Assembly: GCA_963773945.1 (NCBI GenBank) | Contig: CAVZDD010000005.1 | Location: forward strand, 186,001 to 250,000 | From: JAKIWV01 sp963773945 | GTDB lineage: Archaea > Thermoplasmatota > Thermoplasmata > Lutacidiplasmatales > UBA184 | Length of the DNA stretch: 64,000 bases | Reading direction: 5' to 3' | Shown here: positions 1 to 8,005 of the stretch, piece after piece | Position numbering within the stretch: position 1 is the first letter of the stretch | Layout: every line of letters starts with the position of its first letter | Position numbers and translations under genes: made by a program | Notes under the pieces: generated by a model | Databases searched by the model: none | What the model was told of the DNA's origin: nothing | What the model saw: the letters and a program-made list of their open reading frames with translations, nothing else

Positions 1-256
1 GGTCAGCTCGCCGAACGAGAGCCGGCGGCGTACGTGGTCGATCGGCGGCGCGAGGTTTCCCACGGGCAGGAGCGGGATCCGGTCCCCGATGACGAGGGCC
101 GTACCGAGCTTCGGCAGGATCTCGAGGAGCTTGAGCTCCAGTTCGCCCAGCCCGAGGGCGACCGGCTCCTTATAGAAGCCCCGCTCGGTCGAGCGGCCCT
201 GGGGCAGGTAGTCTAACACGTACGCGTAGGTTTCCGTGGGCGCTCCCCCCGATCAT
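1..256 (-). CDS. DUF655 family protein (N-terminal part, runs off window, suspected frameshift)
   Basis: Reading the minus strand from about 240 to 1 gives a DUF655 N-terminus: a YAYVLDYLPQG block, then KEPVALGLG, a VIGDRIPLLP stretch and IDHVRRRLSF. DUF655 proteins are archaeal, about 190 residues long, presumed RNA-binding, and usually encoded next to rpoF, as here. This frame contains no start codon upstream of the YAYVLDY block; it is entered directly from the rpoF stop. If the C run at 245-250 (G6 on the coding strand) had five bases instead of six, an ATG at 256-254 overlapping the rpoF stop would open it as MIGGAPTETYAYVLDY. I therefore suspect a one-base error. The C-terminus lies outside the window. 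Confidence 0.75.
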
Positions 257-567
257 TTGTGCTGAGCTACGATCTCAAGGAGGTGCGTCAGCTGCGCCTC
301 TTCGAGGAACACGCGTTCTTTCGCAAACAGGAGACGGACCTCTTCGGGGTACTGGGGCAGGATGTCGGCGATCTTCACGGCCAGGGCGGCGTCGACGAAC
401 GGCAGGGTGCGGAGCGCCTCCAGGAGCTTCGCGGTCTGTTCCGGGGTCAAGCGGGTGAAGGTCTCGGCGTGCTGGAGGGCCAGCTGCGCCTCGCGGGGGA
501 GCGTGCGCAGGGCGGCCTCGTCGGAGAGGAGCTGCTTCACCGTGGCGAGCGGGACCGGATCAGGCAT
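253..567 (-). CDS. rpoF: DNA-directed RNA polymerase subunit F (Rpb4)
   Basis: This 104-residue protein fits archaeal Rpb4/RpoF, which pairs with RpoE (Rpb7) to form the polymerase stalk. It is almost entirely helical, with a central TPEQTAKLLEALRTLPFVDAALAVK segment split by the usual turn and a C-terminal VRLLFAKERVFLEE helix region corresponding to the HRDC-like domain. The ATG at 567 overlaps the end of rpl21e by 8 bp, so the two are probably translationally coupled. The order rpl21e-rpoF-DUF655 is widely conserved in Euryarchaeota and supports the call. Confidence 0.88.
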   Translation of the reverse strand: MPDPVPLATVKQLLSDEAALRTLPREAQLALQHAETFTRLTPEQTAKLLEALRTLPFVDAALAVKIADILPQYPEEVRLLFAKERVFLEEAQLTHLLEIVAQHK

Positions 568-874
568 GCGCCCCCGCGTCCGGGCCCGCCGGGATCAGGT
601 GCACCGCGGTCGCGATCGCCTGTTTCCGCTTGTTTCCGTCCATGAATTCGACGAGGAAGGCCCGGCCCTGGCGGCGCACGACGGTGGCCACCCGGCCCTG
701 GTACCGCGGGTGGGGCTGCCCGTGCGGGTCAGAGGCCTCGAGGCGGATGATGACCCGGGACCCGGGCTCGAACGTCTGCAGGAATTTGGTGACGGGAGGC
801 ATTCCGCGCTCGCGCACCTCCTTCGTGAGCGTGCCGCGCGTGCGGGAGCGGAATCCCTTGGAACTCTTGACCAT
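560..874 (-). CDS. rpl21e: 50S ribosomal protein L21e
   Basis: The 104-residue basic protein begins MVKSSKGFRSRTRGTLTKEVRERG, the characteristic L21e N-terminus, and continues with a beta-rich core containing GSRVIIRLEAS, HPRYQGRVATVVRRQGRAFLVE and a basic KRKQAI turn. It is a structural protein of the archaeal large ribosomal subunit. The ATG at 874 lies 12 bp after the pus10 stop, and the 3' end overlaps rpoF. The tail (PAGPDAGAHA) is slightly longer than in many homologues. Confidence 0.93.
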   Translation of the reverse strand: MVKSSKGFRSRTRGTLTKEVRERGMPPVTKFLQTFEPGSRVIIRLEASDPHGQPHPRYQGRVATVVRRQGRAFLVEFMDGNKRKQAIATAVHLIPAGPDAGAHA

Positions 875-886
875 CGATTGATTCTC

Positions 887-2143
887 CTATCCGGTACGGT
901 CGTGGATCTCGAGTACGTCCAACGCCTCGACGGTTAAGGGTGCTCCGACCAGCTGGGACAGGTTGGGGTCGGTACGGCCGCCATCTCCTTCCACCCACTC
1001 CTTGATGTACGTCCCGCTCTCGGTGCGCAACTCGATCGTGAAGCGGTCCGCGGTCGACTCGACGAGACGCGCCGTCAAGATCCGACGCGCGCGAACGCGG
1101 TCGGCCCGGCGATGCGCCACGCGGGTCGGGGTCCGCTGGGCAATCGAGCGGCCCGCCACGACGGACAAGGCCTCATTAACTTTGGCATCCGAGGTTTCCC
1201 CCCGGACGATCACCCGGTAACTCTTCGTCGGCGTGGCCTCCTTGATCCGGACCACCTCGGCGCCGTCCGACCAGGCGAGCTCCCGGACCGCCACGCGCCC
1301 GGCCGCGCTCCGGTTGACTTCCGCCTCGAGGGCCGGCAGGTCGAGCGTCCGATGTTTGGGCCGGAGGACCTCCAGCACGAACGGCCGGCCGGTCCCGAGC
1401 ATCCGGGCGTTGATGTCCTCCCGGCCCATCCCGTGGAAACGGCTTCCTTCACCGCCCGAGGCCGTCAGGAATGGGGCGGCGACGACCTCCTCGACGCTCG
1501 ACGCGTAGGTCTTGCCGGTCCCCGCGCAAAAGTCGCAGCCGCGGCCCTGGCAGCGCCGGCACGGCCACCGCGTTTGAGGCAAGGTGCGGTCCTCCTTGAG
1601 GTAGCGGCCCCGGATGTAAAGCGGCAAGACCGTGACCTCGAGTCGCCCAGTAGGAAGGTCGGCCAGCAGAACGACATCGGGGAGGCTCGTGACGCCTTCG
1701 GCCCCGGCGACCTTCTCAACCCGCTTCCCCAATTCCCGGTTGAAGGCGGACCGAGCGCTCTCGCCCCAGCTCGTCCCGAACTCTCCCCACAGCGACTCCT
1801 CTCGGGCCAACCGTTCGGGGTCCCACCGGGACCCGCAATTGAACCGACGGAACTCCCGGCCCTCGGTAGCGGCCGCCACGCGCCCCAGCCAGACGTCCCA
1901 GCGGTTGAAGGCGCCGCCGCAGAGTTGGCAGGGTTGGGTCAGGACAGGGAGGGGGCGTCCGAGCGCCACCGCCAGATGATGGGCCCGTTCGGGATTGCTG
2001 AGCCCGTGGCCGTACCGGCCCACGAGACGCCCGAAGCACTCGGGGCACAGACCGCGTTCGAAGGCGCGTTCCGCGACGTGGAGGACGTCCGGGGTCACCT
2101 CGAAAGTGACCGCAGCCGCCGCCGGCGATGAAGAGGCCCCCAT
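887..2143 (-). CDS. pus10: tRNA pseudouridine(54/55) synthase Pus10
   Basis: Archaeal Pus10 makes pseudouridine 54 and 55 in the tRNA T-loop. Counting from the TTG at 2173, the N-terminal part has two CxxC pairs (residues 43/46 and 82/85), and a second zinc motif, CRRCQGRGCDFC, spans 205-216. The catalytic block GRED is at 250-253 in the context GMGREDINARMLGTGRPF. The aspartate of GRED is kept, but the usual aspartate two residues later is Asn. I prefer the ATG at 2143 (MGASSSP), because the TTG only adds ten unlikely residues. The gene is first in the run pus10-rpl21e-rpoF-DUF655. Confidence 0.9.
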   Translation of the reverse strand: MGASSSPAAAAVTFEVTPDVLHVAERAFERGLCPECFGRLVGRYGHGLSNPERAHHLAVALGRPLPVLTQPCQLCGGAFNRWDVWLGRVAAATEGREFRRFNCGSRWDPERLAREESLWGEFGTSWGESARSAFNRELGKRVEKVAGAEGVTSLPDVVLLADLPTGRLEVTVLPLYIRGRYLKEDRTLPQTRWPCRRCQGRGCDFCAGTGKTYASSVEEVVAAPFLTASGGEGSRFHGMGREDINARMLGTGRPFVLEVLRPKHRTLDLPALEAEVNRSAAGRVAVRELAWSDGAEVVRIKEATPTKSYRVIVRGETSDAKVNEALSVVAGRSIAQRTPTRVAHRRADRVRARRILTARLVESTADRFTIELRTESGTYIKEWVEGDGGRTDPNLSQLVGAPLTVEALDVLEIHDRTG

Positions 2144-2265
2144 GGACCGTCGGCCGACCGGGACCGGCCTCAAGACGTAATCGGAACGCCGGCCCGGCCT
2201 CCCGTTGGCCTTGCCGGTAGTCGGATAACTACAATACTGCGCGAGGCGTCCCGCCGCCGAAGCCG

Positions 2266-2670
2266 ATGCCCGCGATCAACGAGGCCGAACTCACCCGCGC
2301 GATCGAGCGAACCCTCGTTGCCAAGGGAAAGCTCCCCGCGGAGAACGCCCGGTCGATGGCCCGGATGGTGCTGGGCTACTTTGGTCCCGAAGACGCCGTG
2401 CTGGACAACAAACTGTCGAGCGACGACCGGGACGAATTCTACAAGCTGGAGGAGGAGGGCCTCCTGACTAGCGAAGAGGAGGACGCCACCGTTAGTCGCG
2501 GCAAGACCTGGCGGATCCACTACTGGTTGCTCAAGAAGAGCCGGATCCGCGACGCGAGCCAGATCGGCGAGGCCGCGCCATCGGCCGAAGACGGCGCCGT
2601 GTACCGAGAGGTCGGCGAAGACATGTGGAGCCGGCACTCCGAAAAGCCGGCGCCGCCCCCGCCGTCGTAA
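2266..2670 (+). CDS. conserved archaeal protein, DUF6015-like
   Basis: This acidic 134-residue protein has a helical N-terminus (MPAINEAELTRAIERTLVAKG), a central segment rich in Asp and Glu (SSDDRDEFYKLEEEGLLTSEEED), then a WRIHYWLLKK patch and a Pro-rich tail. I think it belongs to the small DUF6015-type family of Thermoplasmata, but that is from memory and unverified. The internal layout, with LEEEGLL followed by a basic/aromatic segment, recalls a winged-helix wing. It is divergent from pus10; the 92-bp gap holds an A/T-rich patch around 2223-2236 that could be the promoter. Confidence 0.6.
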   Translation: MPAINEAELTRAIERTLVAKGKLPAENARSMARMVLGYFGPEDAVLDNKLSSDDRDEFYKLEEEGLLTSEEEDATVSRGKTWRIHYWLLKKSRIRDASQIGEAAPSAEDGAVYREVGEDMWSRHSEKPAPPPPS

Positions 2671-2683
2671 CGACGTTCCGGAC

Positions 2684-3538
2684 CTAACGACTCGGTGGGT
2701 CCCGCGGGGGCCGACGTGCCCCGGGCGGGGCTGAGTACGGTCGCTTGCCTTGTAGCAGCGCCGGGTAGTCATGGTACTTGATCAGCGACCGGACGTGCTC
2801 GATGGCGGAGAAAGCGAAGAGGACCGCGAGTCCCAGGCCGACCAGCGACGCGTACGACGCGTACTGGGGATAGTGGAACAGGTCGGCGAGCACGGCCCCG
2901 GAGGCCAGGACGTTGAAACTGGCATGCATGGCTACGGCGAGCAGGTAGTACGCGCCGGACCCCGCGCCCGGCACGCCGAACTTGCTGCGGGCGTATCCGT
3001 ACCCGAACATGCCCGTGCTGCTGCCGTGCAGCAGGACGCTTGACAAACTCCGGAGGATCACGAGTCCAATCGCCGCGGCGAGGCCGCTGACGAGGAACAG
3101 GGTAAGTCCGTAGAGGAACGTCTCAAAGAACCCGAAACCGAGCCCCGTGCTAGCCCCGAAGACGGGCCCATCCGCGATCGTGCGGATCTTATCCCGGTTC
3201 CGGACGACCCCGGAGGCTTTCAGGCCCTCTTCGACGAACGGCGCGATGACGAGGACCAGGAAGAGGCCGCCGAGCGTCGAGTTCCCGTTCAAGAAGGTGA
3301 AGTCGGGGCCCGGGATGTCCATCGAGACCGCGGTGCCGAGCGCGACGAGGACGAGCTCCAGGATCGCGGCGACGATCGTCGCGACGAAAGCGCCGTACGC
3401 GAACGACCACAGGAGGGTGCTCCAGGCCTCCGGAGAGTAGAGCTCGGTCGAGCGGATCCAGCTGAGATAGATGAGCGCCGGCACGAAGGCCGCGAGCCAG
3501 AGGATGATGAGGTCATCGAGTGCGCCGAAGTCGACCAT
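2684..3538 (-). CDS. PrsW-type intramembrane metalloprotease
   Basis: The 284-residue protein has about eight hydrophobic segments and the PrsW/CPBP-type signature: EEGLK at residues 103-107, FFETFLYG at 137-144, a conserved His at 171 (LLHGSSTG), and HASFN at 205-209. These Glu and His residues are the presumed metal ligands. PrsW relatives cleave membrane proteins; the substrate here is unknown. Its ATG overlaps the stop of the upstream 3-hydroxyacyl-CoA dehydrogenase gene, so it is the last gene of a three-gene operon. The C-terminal tail (GKRPYSAPPGARRPPR) is basic and probably cytoplasmic. Confidence 0.85.
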   Translation of the reverse strand: MVDFGALDDLIILWLAAFVPALIYLSWIRSTELYSPEAWSTLLWSFAYGAFVATIVAAILELVLVALGTAVSMDIPGPDFTFLNGNSTLGGLFLVLVIAPFVEEGLKASGVVRNRDKIRTIADGPVFGASTGLGFGFFETFLYGLTLFLVSGLAAAIGLVILRSLSSVLLHGSSTGMFGYGYARSKFGVPGAGSGAYYLLAVAMHASFNVLASGAVLADLFHYPQYASYASLVGLGLAVLFAFSAIEHVRSLIKYHDYPALLQGKRPYSAPPGARRPPRDPPSR

Positions 3539-4461
3539 CAGGCCGTCCCGGACTTCTCCGCCCGCGGGGGATACTCATAGAATCCCTCCCCGGTCTTGCG
3601 GCCGAGCTTCCCCGCCTCGACGAGGCGGCGCAGGAGCGGACAGGCCCGATACTTCGGGTCCCGGAAGCCGTCCCAGAGGACGTCCAAGATGGAGAGCAAC
3701 GTGTCCAGTCCCACGAGGTCGGCGAGTTCGAACGGGCCCATCGGGTGATGGAAGCCGAGCTTGTACGCCGTATCGATCTCCTCCCGGGTCGACACGCCCT
3801 CGGAGAGCATCCAGGCGGCCTCGTTGACCAGGACGCCCAACGCCCGGGTAGTGACGAACCCCGGCGAGTCCAGCGAATGGACGACCGTCTTCCCGAGCCC
3901 CCGGGCAAACGCATCCGCGGCCGCTACGACTTCCGGGCGGGTGCGGTGGCCCGGTATGATCTCGACGAGCTCCATCTGCAGCACGGGATTGAAGAAATGA
4001 ATCCCCACCAGTCGTCCCGGGTCCTGGAGGACCGACGCGATCGAAGTGATCGGGAGCGAGGACGTGTTCGAGGCGAGGAGCGCCCGGGGGTCGACGGCGC
4101 CTTCAAGCTCCTTGAACAGACCGCGCTTGAGCTCAAGATTCTCGGGGGCGGCTTCGATCACTATCTGGGCGGTACCGGCCCGGCGGAGTCCGATGGCGGT
4201 ATCGACGCTCCGGAGCGCAGCCTCCTTCGCTTCGGAAGTGATACTCCCCCGGCGCCCCGCATGGTCGAGGGTCTTGCCGACCCGTTCGAGGCCCCGTTCC
4301 ACGAGGGCCGGATTTACGTCCTCGAGTGTTACGGCGTATCCCGTCAACGCGCACTGGGCGGCGATGCCGCTTCCCATCAGGCCCGCCCCCACAACGAAAA
4401 CGCGCTTCCGGACAGAATCGCGCGGGTCGCTCGGGGTCGACGGCCCGTCGAGGTCCGTCAC
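3538..4461 (-). CDS. 3-hydroxyacyl-CoA dehydrogenase (HbdA/PaaH type)
   Basis: This 307-residue NAD-dependent dehydrogenase oxidises 3-hydroxyacyl-CoA in fatty-acid or aromatic degradation, or works in the reverse direction in butyrate-type pathways. The Rossmann motif VVGAGLMGSGIA lies near residue 24, EAAPENLELK is the usual substrate-side helix, and SNTSSLPIT plus GIHFFNPV carry the catalytic Ser and His. The C-terminal domain starts at DSPGFVTTR and ends in KTGEGFYEYP. Its start overlaps the ttuA-like stop and its stop overlaps the prsW-like start. An enoyl-CoA hydratase lies far away at 58.6 kb, so a complete beta-oxidation operon is not present here. Confidence 0.92.
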   Translation of the reverse strand: MTDLDGPSTPSDPRDSVRKRVFVVGAGLMGSGIAAQCALTGYAVTLEDVNPALVERGLERVGKTLDHAGRRGSITSEAKEAALRSVDTAIGLRRAGTAQIVIEAAPENLELKRGLFKELEGAVDPRALLASNTSSLPITSIASVLQDPGRLVGIHFFNPVLQMELVEIIPGHRTRPEVVAAADAFARGLGKTVVHSLDSPGFVTTRALGVLVNEAAWMLSEGVSTREEIDTAYKLGFHHPMGPFELADLVGLDTLLSILDVLWDGFRDPKYRACPLLRRLVEAGKLGRKTGEGFYEYPPRAEKSGTA

Positions 4462-5402
4462 GGCGGCGCGGACGCTGCGGCCATGATAATAGGATTACGA
4501 GCGGCGGAGAGGAACTCGCAGGCCCGGCACAGCGTTCCGGTCGTTGGCTCGTCGCATTCCCGGCATCGCTCTGTAGCACCGGGGCCGGCCGGCCCGATGA
4601 GGAGTGGTGCCAACCGCTCCTGGGTTCGCAACAGCGCCTGTCGAGTGCCCGGGATCGCTTCCTCGAGCTGCCAGACCACCTCCCGGTAGATGTTCCGGGC
4701 CGCCGCCCGGGCGTGCGGACACTCCCCGTGGTCGAACGGTAGACCGGTCAGATGGGCGTACAGGAAGACTTCCCGTTCGGGGATCTGTGCGAGGGGAGCG
4801 ATTCGAGGGATGAGCCCGGGCAGGCGCTGGCGGTGGGGCGCCATCCGGGCCAACCGGTCCAGGTCGCCCCGGGCAAGGTTCATCAGGACGGTCTGGGCCA
4901 GGTCATCGAGGTTGAACCCGAGCACGAGCACGTCGGCCGAGAGGTCCCGGGCGGCCCGGTTCAAGAGCTGGCGTCGCCACACCCCGCAGTACGCGCACGG
5001 GATCGTGTTCGGGAGCATCCGGAGGCTCTGCTCGGTGGTCGTGCCGTAGGCCTCGGAGAACCGAACGACCCGATGTTCGACGCCCAAGCGGGCGGTCAGT
5101 TCGTGCGCTTTCTCGAGGGTGCCGGGCCGGTAGCCGGAAATGCCCTCGTCCACACTGAGGGCCACGAGCCGAACGTTGGGGCGCTGCCCGAAGTAGTGAT
5201 GGGTAAGGGCCAACGCGACCGCTGAGTCCTTGCCACCCGATAGCGCGACTGCGATGGTACCTCCACGGAAACGGGGGAGTTGTCGGTGCATCTCGCGACG
5301 GGCTCGTTCCACCGCCGAATCCCGGAAATGAGCGTCACATAGGTGGGTCCGCTGGTACGGTTGGTCGACGACCGCGTCCTGGTCGCACCGATCGCAGCGC
5401 AC
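4458..5402 (-). CDS. ttuA: TtuA/Ncs6-type tRNA 2-thiouridine synthetase
   Basis: A PP-loop ATPase that thiolates tRNA. From the GTG at 5402 the protein is 314 residues. It has an N-terminal zinc site (C3, C6, C22, H25), the PP-loop SGGKDS at 55-60, CAYC at 136-139 plus C228 (HGECPHA) as the expected three-Cys 4Fe-4S site, and a C-terminal Cys4 finger (CRECDEPTTGTLCRAC). The reading frame stays open to 5675, but residues upstream of VRCDRC resemble no family member and would run into xerA on the other strand. The family normally starts with a CxxC a few residues from the N-terminus, so GTG 5402 is chosen. Its end overlaps the next gene by 4 bp. Confidence 0.88.
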   Translation of the reverse strand: MRCDRCDQDAVVDQPYQRTHLCDAHFRDSAVERARREMHRQLPRFRGGTIAVALSGGKDSAVALALTHHYFGQRPNVRLVALSVDEGISGYRPGTLEKAHELTARLGVEHRVVRFSEAYGTTTEQSLRMLPNTIPCAYCGVWRRQLLNRAARDLSADVLVLGFNLDDLAQTVLMNLARGDLDRLARMAPHRQRLPGLIPRIAPLAQIPEREVFLYAHLTGLPFDHGECPHARAAARNIYREVVWQLEEAIPGTRQALLRTQERLAPLLIGPAGPGATERCRECDEPTTGTLCRACEFLSAARNPIIMAAASAPP

Positions 5403-5486
5403 GGACTGTCCACCGCACCCCGGTATTTGAGCGACGGACGCTCCGCGGCGCGTTGCCGGCTGCACCAGTGCGACTCCACAATCACG

Positions 5487-5495
5487 CTTAACTAA
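5487..5495 (+). promoter_or_regulatory. TATA-like box for xerA
   Basis: GCTTAACTA lies about 30 nt upstream of the xerA ATG at 5521 in otherwise GC-rich DNA. The spacing fits a transcript with a very short or absent leader. Confidence 0.4.
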
Positions 5496-5520
5496 CCGAA
5501 CCCGGGCCAACTGAGTTCCG

Positions 5521-6429
5521 ATGTCTTCTGCGGTTGTCCCACGCACACGCGCGGGGCGCACCCGGCCGGGCGTCGCAGAACCGGCGGCGGAACCGCGCAC
5601 TTTCTCAGTAACTCCGGTAGTCGACCGCTTCACCCGGATGCTCCAATCCCAGGAGCGCAGCCCGTGTACGGTCAAACAGTATGGTCACATCGCCCGAATG
5701 TTCCTGGGATACGTCCAGAAACCCCTCGAAAACGTCGCGCCCCAGGACCTGAACAACTTCCGGGAACACCTCGTGCTCGAGCGTCATTACAGCAAAAACT
5801 CGGTCTACACGACGGTGCGGGGCCTGACGTGCCTGTTCCGGAGCTTTGGTCTCGCAACGGCGGAGCAGCTCGAAGCCCCCCGCCGTCCGGCGCGCCTCCC
5901 CCACTACCTCACGGAGGAGGAGACGCACCACCTCTTCGTGGCCGTTCAGGAGAGTCCACGGGATTCCGCCATCCTCCACGTGCTCGCGTACTGCGGCTTG
6001 CGCGTCGGAGAGCTCTGCCGGTTATCCGTCGAGGATGTCGACCTCAGCTCCAACATTCTGCACGTACGGTCGGGGAAGGGGGACCGGGACCGAGAGGTCA
6101 TTATCGAGGAGAAGACCCGAGCCGCCATCGACCGGTACACGACCGATCGCGCGCTGGCCGGCCAGTCCGGTGGGCGTTTGTTTCCCGTCAGCCCGGTCAC
6201 CGTTGAGCGTATGGTTCGCTCGAACGCAGAAAAGGCGCTGATAAATCGGCGAGTGACCCCCCACATGCTCCGTCACACCCTCGCCACGACGTTGTTGAGC
6301 CGCGGGTGCGATATCCGGTACATCCAGAAGTTGTTGGGACATGCTTCGGTCGCTACGACCCAGATCTACACCCACGTCGACACCGCGGCGCTCCGGGACG
6401 CGTACCGTCGGGCGAAGCCCGAGTACTGA
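5521..6429 (+). CDS. xerA: tyrosine recombinase XerA
   Basis: The 302-residue recombinase resolves chromosome dimers at dif in archaea. It has a SAM-like core-binding domain (residues 30-115, with SPCTVKQYGHIARMFLGY) and a catalytic domain with all six residues: R161 (CGLRVGEL), K186 (SGKGDRDR), H248 and R251 (HMLRH), H274 (LLGHASVATTQ) and Y283 (IYTHVD). The first 30 residues are low-complexity; an internal ATG at 5638 would remove them. It stands alone between ttuA and thyX with no phage or plasmid genes nearby, so I read it as the housekeeping XerA and not as the integrase of an element. Confidence 0.93.
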   Translation: MSSAVVPRTRAGRTRPGVAEPAAEPRTFSVTPVVDRFTRMLQSQERSPCTVKQYGHIARMFLGYVQKPLENVAPQDLNNFREHLVLERHYSKNSVYTTVRGLTCLFRSFGLATAEQLEAPRRPARLPHYLTEEETHHLFVAVQESPRDSAILHVLAYCGLRVGELCRLSVEDVDLSSNILHVRSGKGDRDREVIIEEKTRAAIDRYTTDRALAGQSGGRLFPVSPVTVERMVRSNAEKALINRRVTPHMLRHTLATTLLSRGCDIRYIQKLLGHASVATTQIYTHVDTAALRDAYRRAKPEY

Positions 6430-6439
6430 GCGACACGCC

Positions 6440-7348
6440 CTAGGCAGAGGCCCGTATCCGGTCGAGCTTCTCGAGGAATTCCACGCCCTCGCCCGTCGTC
6501 ATCGGCTTCCCATCGTCGCGGGCGAGCGGCAGCCCGGCGTCGGCACACGCTTTCTCGGGGGTCGCGCCGGCCAAGAGTGACCGGACAGCTAGCCCTTCTT
6601 TCCGACTGAGCGAAACGCTCCCTAGTACGAAGTCCTCGAACGCCTCATAGGCAATCGGACAAACGGCCTGGACCGCCTTCGCGAGCTCGGCGGCGTAGAC
6701 CCGAATCTCCTCTTGGGAGTGGGCGTCGAGCCGCAATGAAAGGAAGTGAAGCAGGTTCCAGAGGTCGATCTTCCAATACCACTGGGTATAGTACGCGAGC
6801 GGAAGGATCATTCGCGCAGTCTCCCGGGCTACGCCAGCTTCGAGGGCTGCCGAGTAGGCAGCGTACGCCTCGTGACTTACCTGTTCGAGGTCAGCGCGGA
6901 AACGCTGAGCGACTTCTGGCGGGAGCGGTTCGGCGCGGCCCTGTCGGTTTCGGGTCGATTGCCTTCGAATGTCCTCGAGTGGAGGGAGGTCGAACTCGTC
7001 GGGAACGATACTATACCTTTGACTGAACTCATTCAGAGAGGCGGTTCTGTGCCTGACCATCTGACGTGCGACGTATATCGGGAGTCTTACGAGAAACTTG
7101 AACTCAACCATTTCGAACGGCGTGGTGTGGCGATGGCGCAGCAGATAGCGGAGGAGCCCTCGGTCATCCCGGATCGACTTTGTTCCCGGGCCATACGAAA
7201 CTCGAGCGGCTTGAACAATGGCCGCGTCGTTCCCCATGTAGTCGATGAGCACCACGTACCCGTGGGACAGAACAGGGTGCTTCACGCCGATGAGGCGATC
7301 CGCTTCAGGTACTGACGGCCGAATCATCGGCGCGTCCCCTTCTGCCAT
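6440..7348 (-). CDS. thyX: flavin-dependent thymidylate synthase ThyX
   Basis: ThyX makes dTMP from dUMP using methylenetetrahydrofolate, FAD and NADPH. The diagnostic motif RHRTASLNEFSQR is at residues 99-111, preceded by RHRHTTPFEM at 71-80. An RMILP...YTQWYWKIDLWNLLHFLSLR block later carries the folate and dUMP contacts. The protein is 302 residues, slightly longer than many homologues because of a C-terminal extension (from SVSLSRKEGLAV). The ATG at 7348 is 27 nt downstream of a clear TATA-like box, which supports a leaderless start. The end converges with xerA. Confidence 0.94.
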   Translation of the reverse strand: MAEGDAPMIRPSVPEADRLIGVKHPVLSHGYVVLIDYMGNDAAIVQAARVSYGPGTKSIRDDRGLLRYLLRHRHTTPFEMVEFKFLVRLPIYVARQMVRHRTASLNEFSQRYSIVPDEFDLPPLEDIRRQSTRNRQGRAEPLPPEVAQRFRADLEQVSHEAYAAYSAALEAGVARETARMILPLAYYTQWYWKIDLWNLLHFLSLRLDAHSQEEIRVYAAELAKAVQAVCPIAYEAFEDFVLGSVSLSRKEGLAVRSLLAGATPEKACADAGLPLARDDGKPMTTGEGVEFLEKLDRIRASA

Positions 7349-7370
7349 GAGGAGGGGCGAGCGGTCGAAC

Positions 7371-7379
7371 GGAATAAAC
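7371..7379 (-). promoter_or_regulatory. TATA-like box for thyX
   Basis: On the minus strand this reads GTTTATTCC, centred 27 nt from the thyX ATG. It is one of the better archaeal TATA-like elements in the window and implies a leaderless transcript. Confidence 0.55.
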
Positions 7380-7427
7380 TCTGTGTCTGAAGCGGGAGGT
7401 GAAAACCTAGGTGAGGGTCCAGTCTGC

Positions 7428-7871
7428 CTACGGCGTCATCGTGCTCTTCTGGAACCTCTTTGAACCGGCCCAGTACAGGCTCACCTCATTTCCATCGGGA
7501 TCGTCGACATAGGCGTGTTTCCAGCCCCAGGGCATCATCTTCGGAAGCTGGGAAAAATTGAGACCGGCGGCCCGCAGCCGGGCGCAAAACTTTTCGAGCT
7601 CCTTGACCTCGAAATAGAGTCGCACCCCGCCCCCGCGGGGCAGCTCCTTCCCCGGCTCCAGCAGATGGAGCGCCAACGTTCCGGTGCCCCGGCTCGCCTT
7701 CATTCGCACGTAGACAATCCGCCCGCCATGGCTCATCTGGTCGATGACGGTGAAGCCGAGCCGACCGCGATAAAACCGAAGGGCCGGCCCAAGATTTCGC
7801 GAATAGATCAACGCATGATTGAAACTCAATCCCGTCGGGCCCCCCGCCATCGTTCGCTGTTGTTTCGCCAT
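7428..7871 (-). CDS. VOC (glyoxalase/dioxygenase fold) family protein
   Basis: From the ATG at 7871 the protein is 147 residues with one vicinal-oxygen-chelate domain: LSFNHALIYSRNLGPALRFYRGRLGF at the start, LALHLLEPG in the middle, VRLYFEV, and YVDDPDGNEVSLYW at the end. The first metal-type His and the terminal Glu are present. VOC members include glyoxalases, dioxygenases and resistance proteins; the substrate cannot be told here. The frame continues to 7949, but GGGAGGT sits just upstream of the 7871 ATG, so I place the start there. Confidence 0.85.
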   Translation of the reverse strand: MAKQQRTMAGGPTGLSFNHALIYSRNLGPALRFYRGRLGFTVIDQMSHGGRIVYVRMKASRGTGTLALHLLEPGKELPRGGGVRLYFEVKELEKFCARLRAAGLNFSQLPKMMPWGWKHAYVDDPDGNEVSLYWAGSKRFQKSTMTP

Positions 7872-8005
7872 TGTACCTCCCATGAGGTTTGAGCCGTTAA
7901 TGTCACTAGACCATTCCTGGCACGCTGGACCCCGCCCCGCCCCGCTCAACCAAACCGTTTAGGGGCGGCGCGATTCCGTTTCCCTCTCGCGGGGAGGTGG
8001 AGGAC

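Noticed and set aside
5521..6429. XerA-like recombinase as integrase of a mobile element
   Set aside because: It has the housekeeping XerA layout and sits between ttuA and thyX, with no repeats, tRNA target or element genes at its borders.
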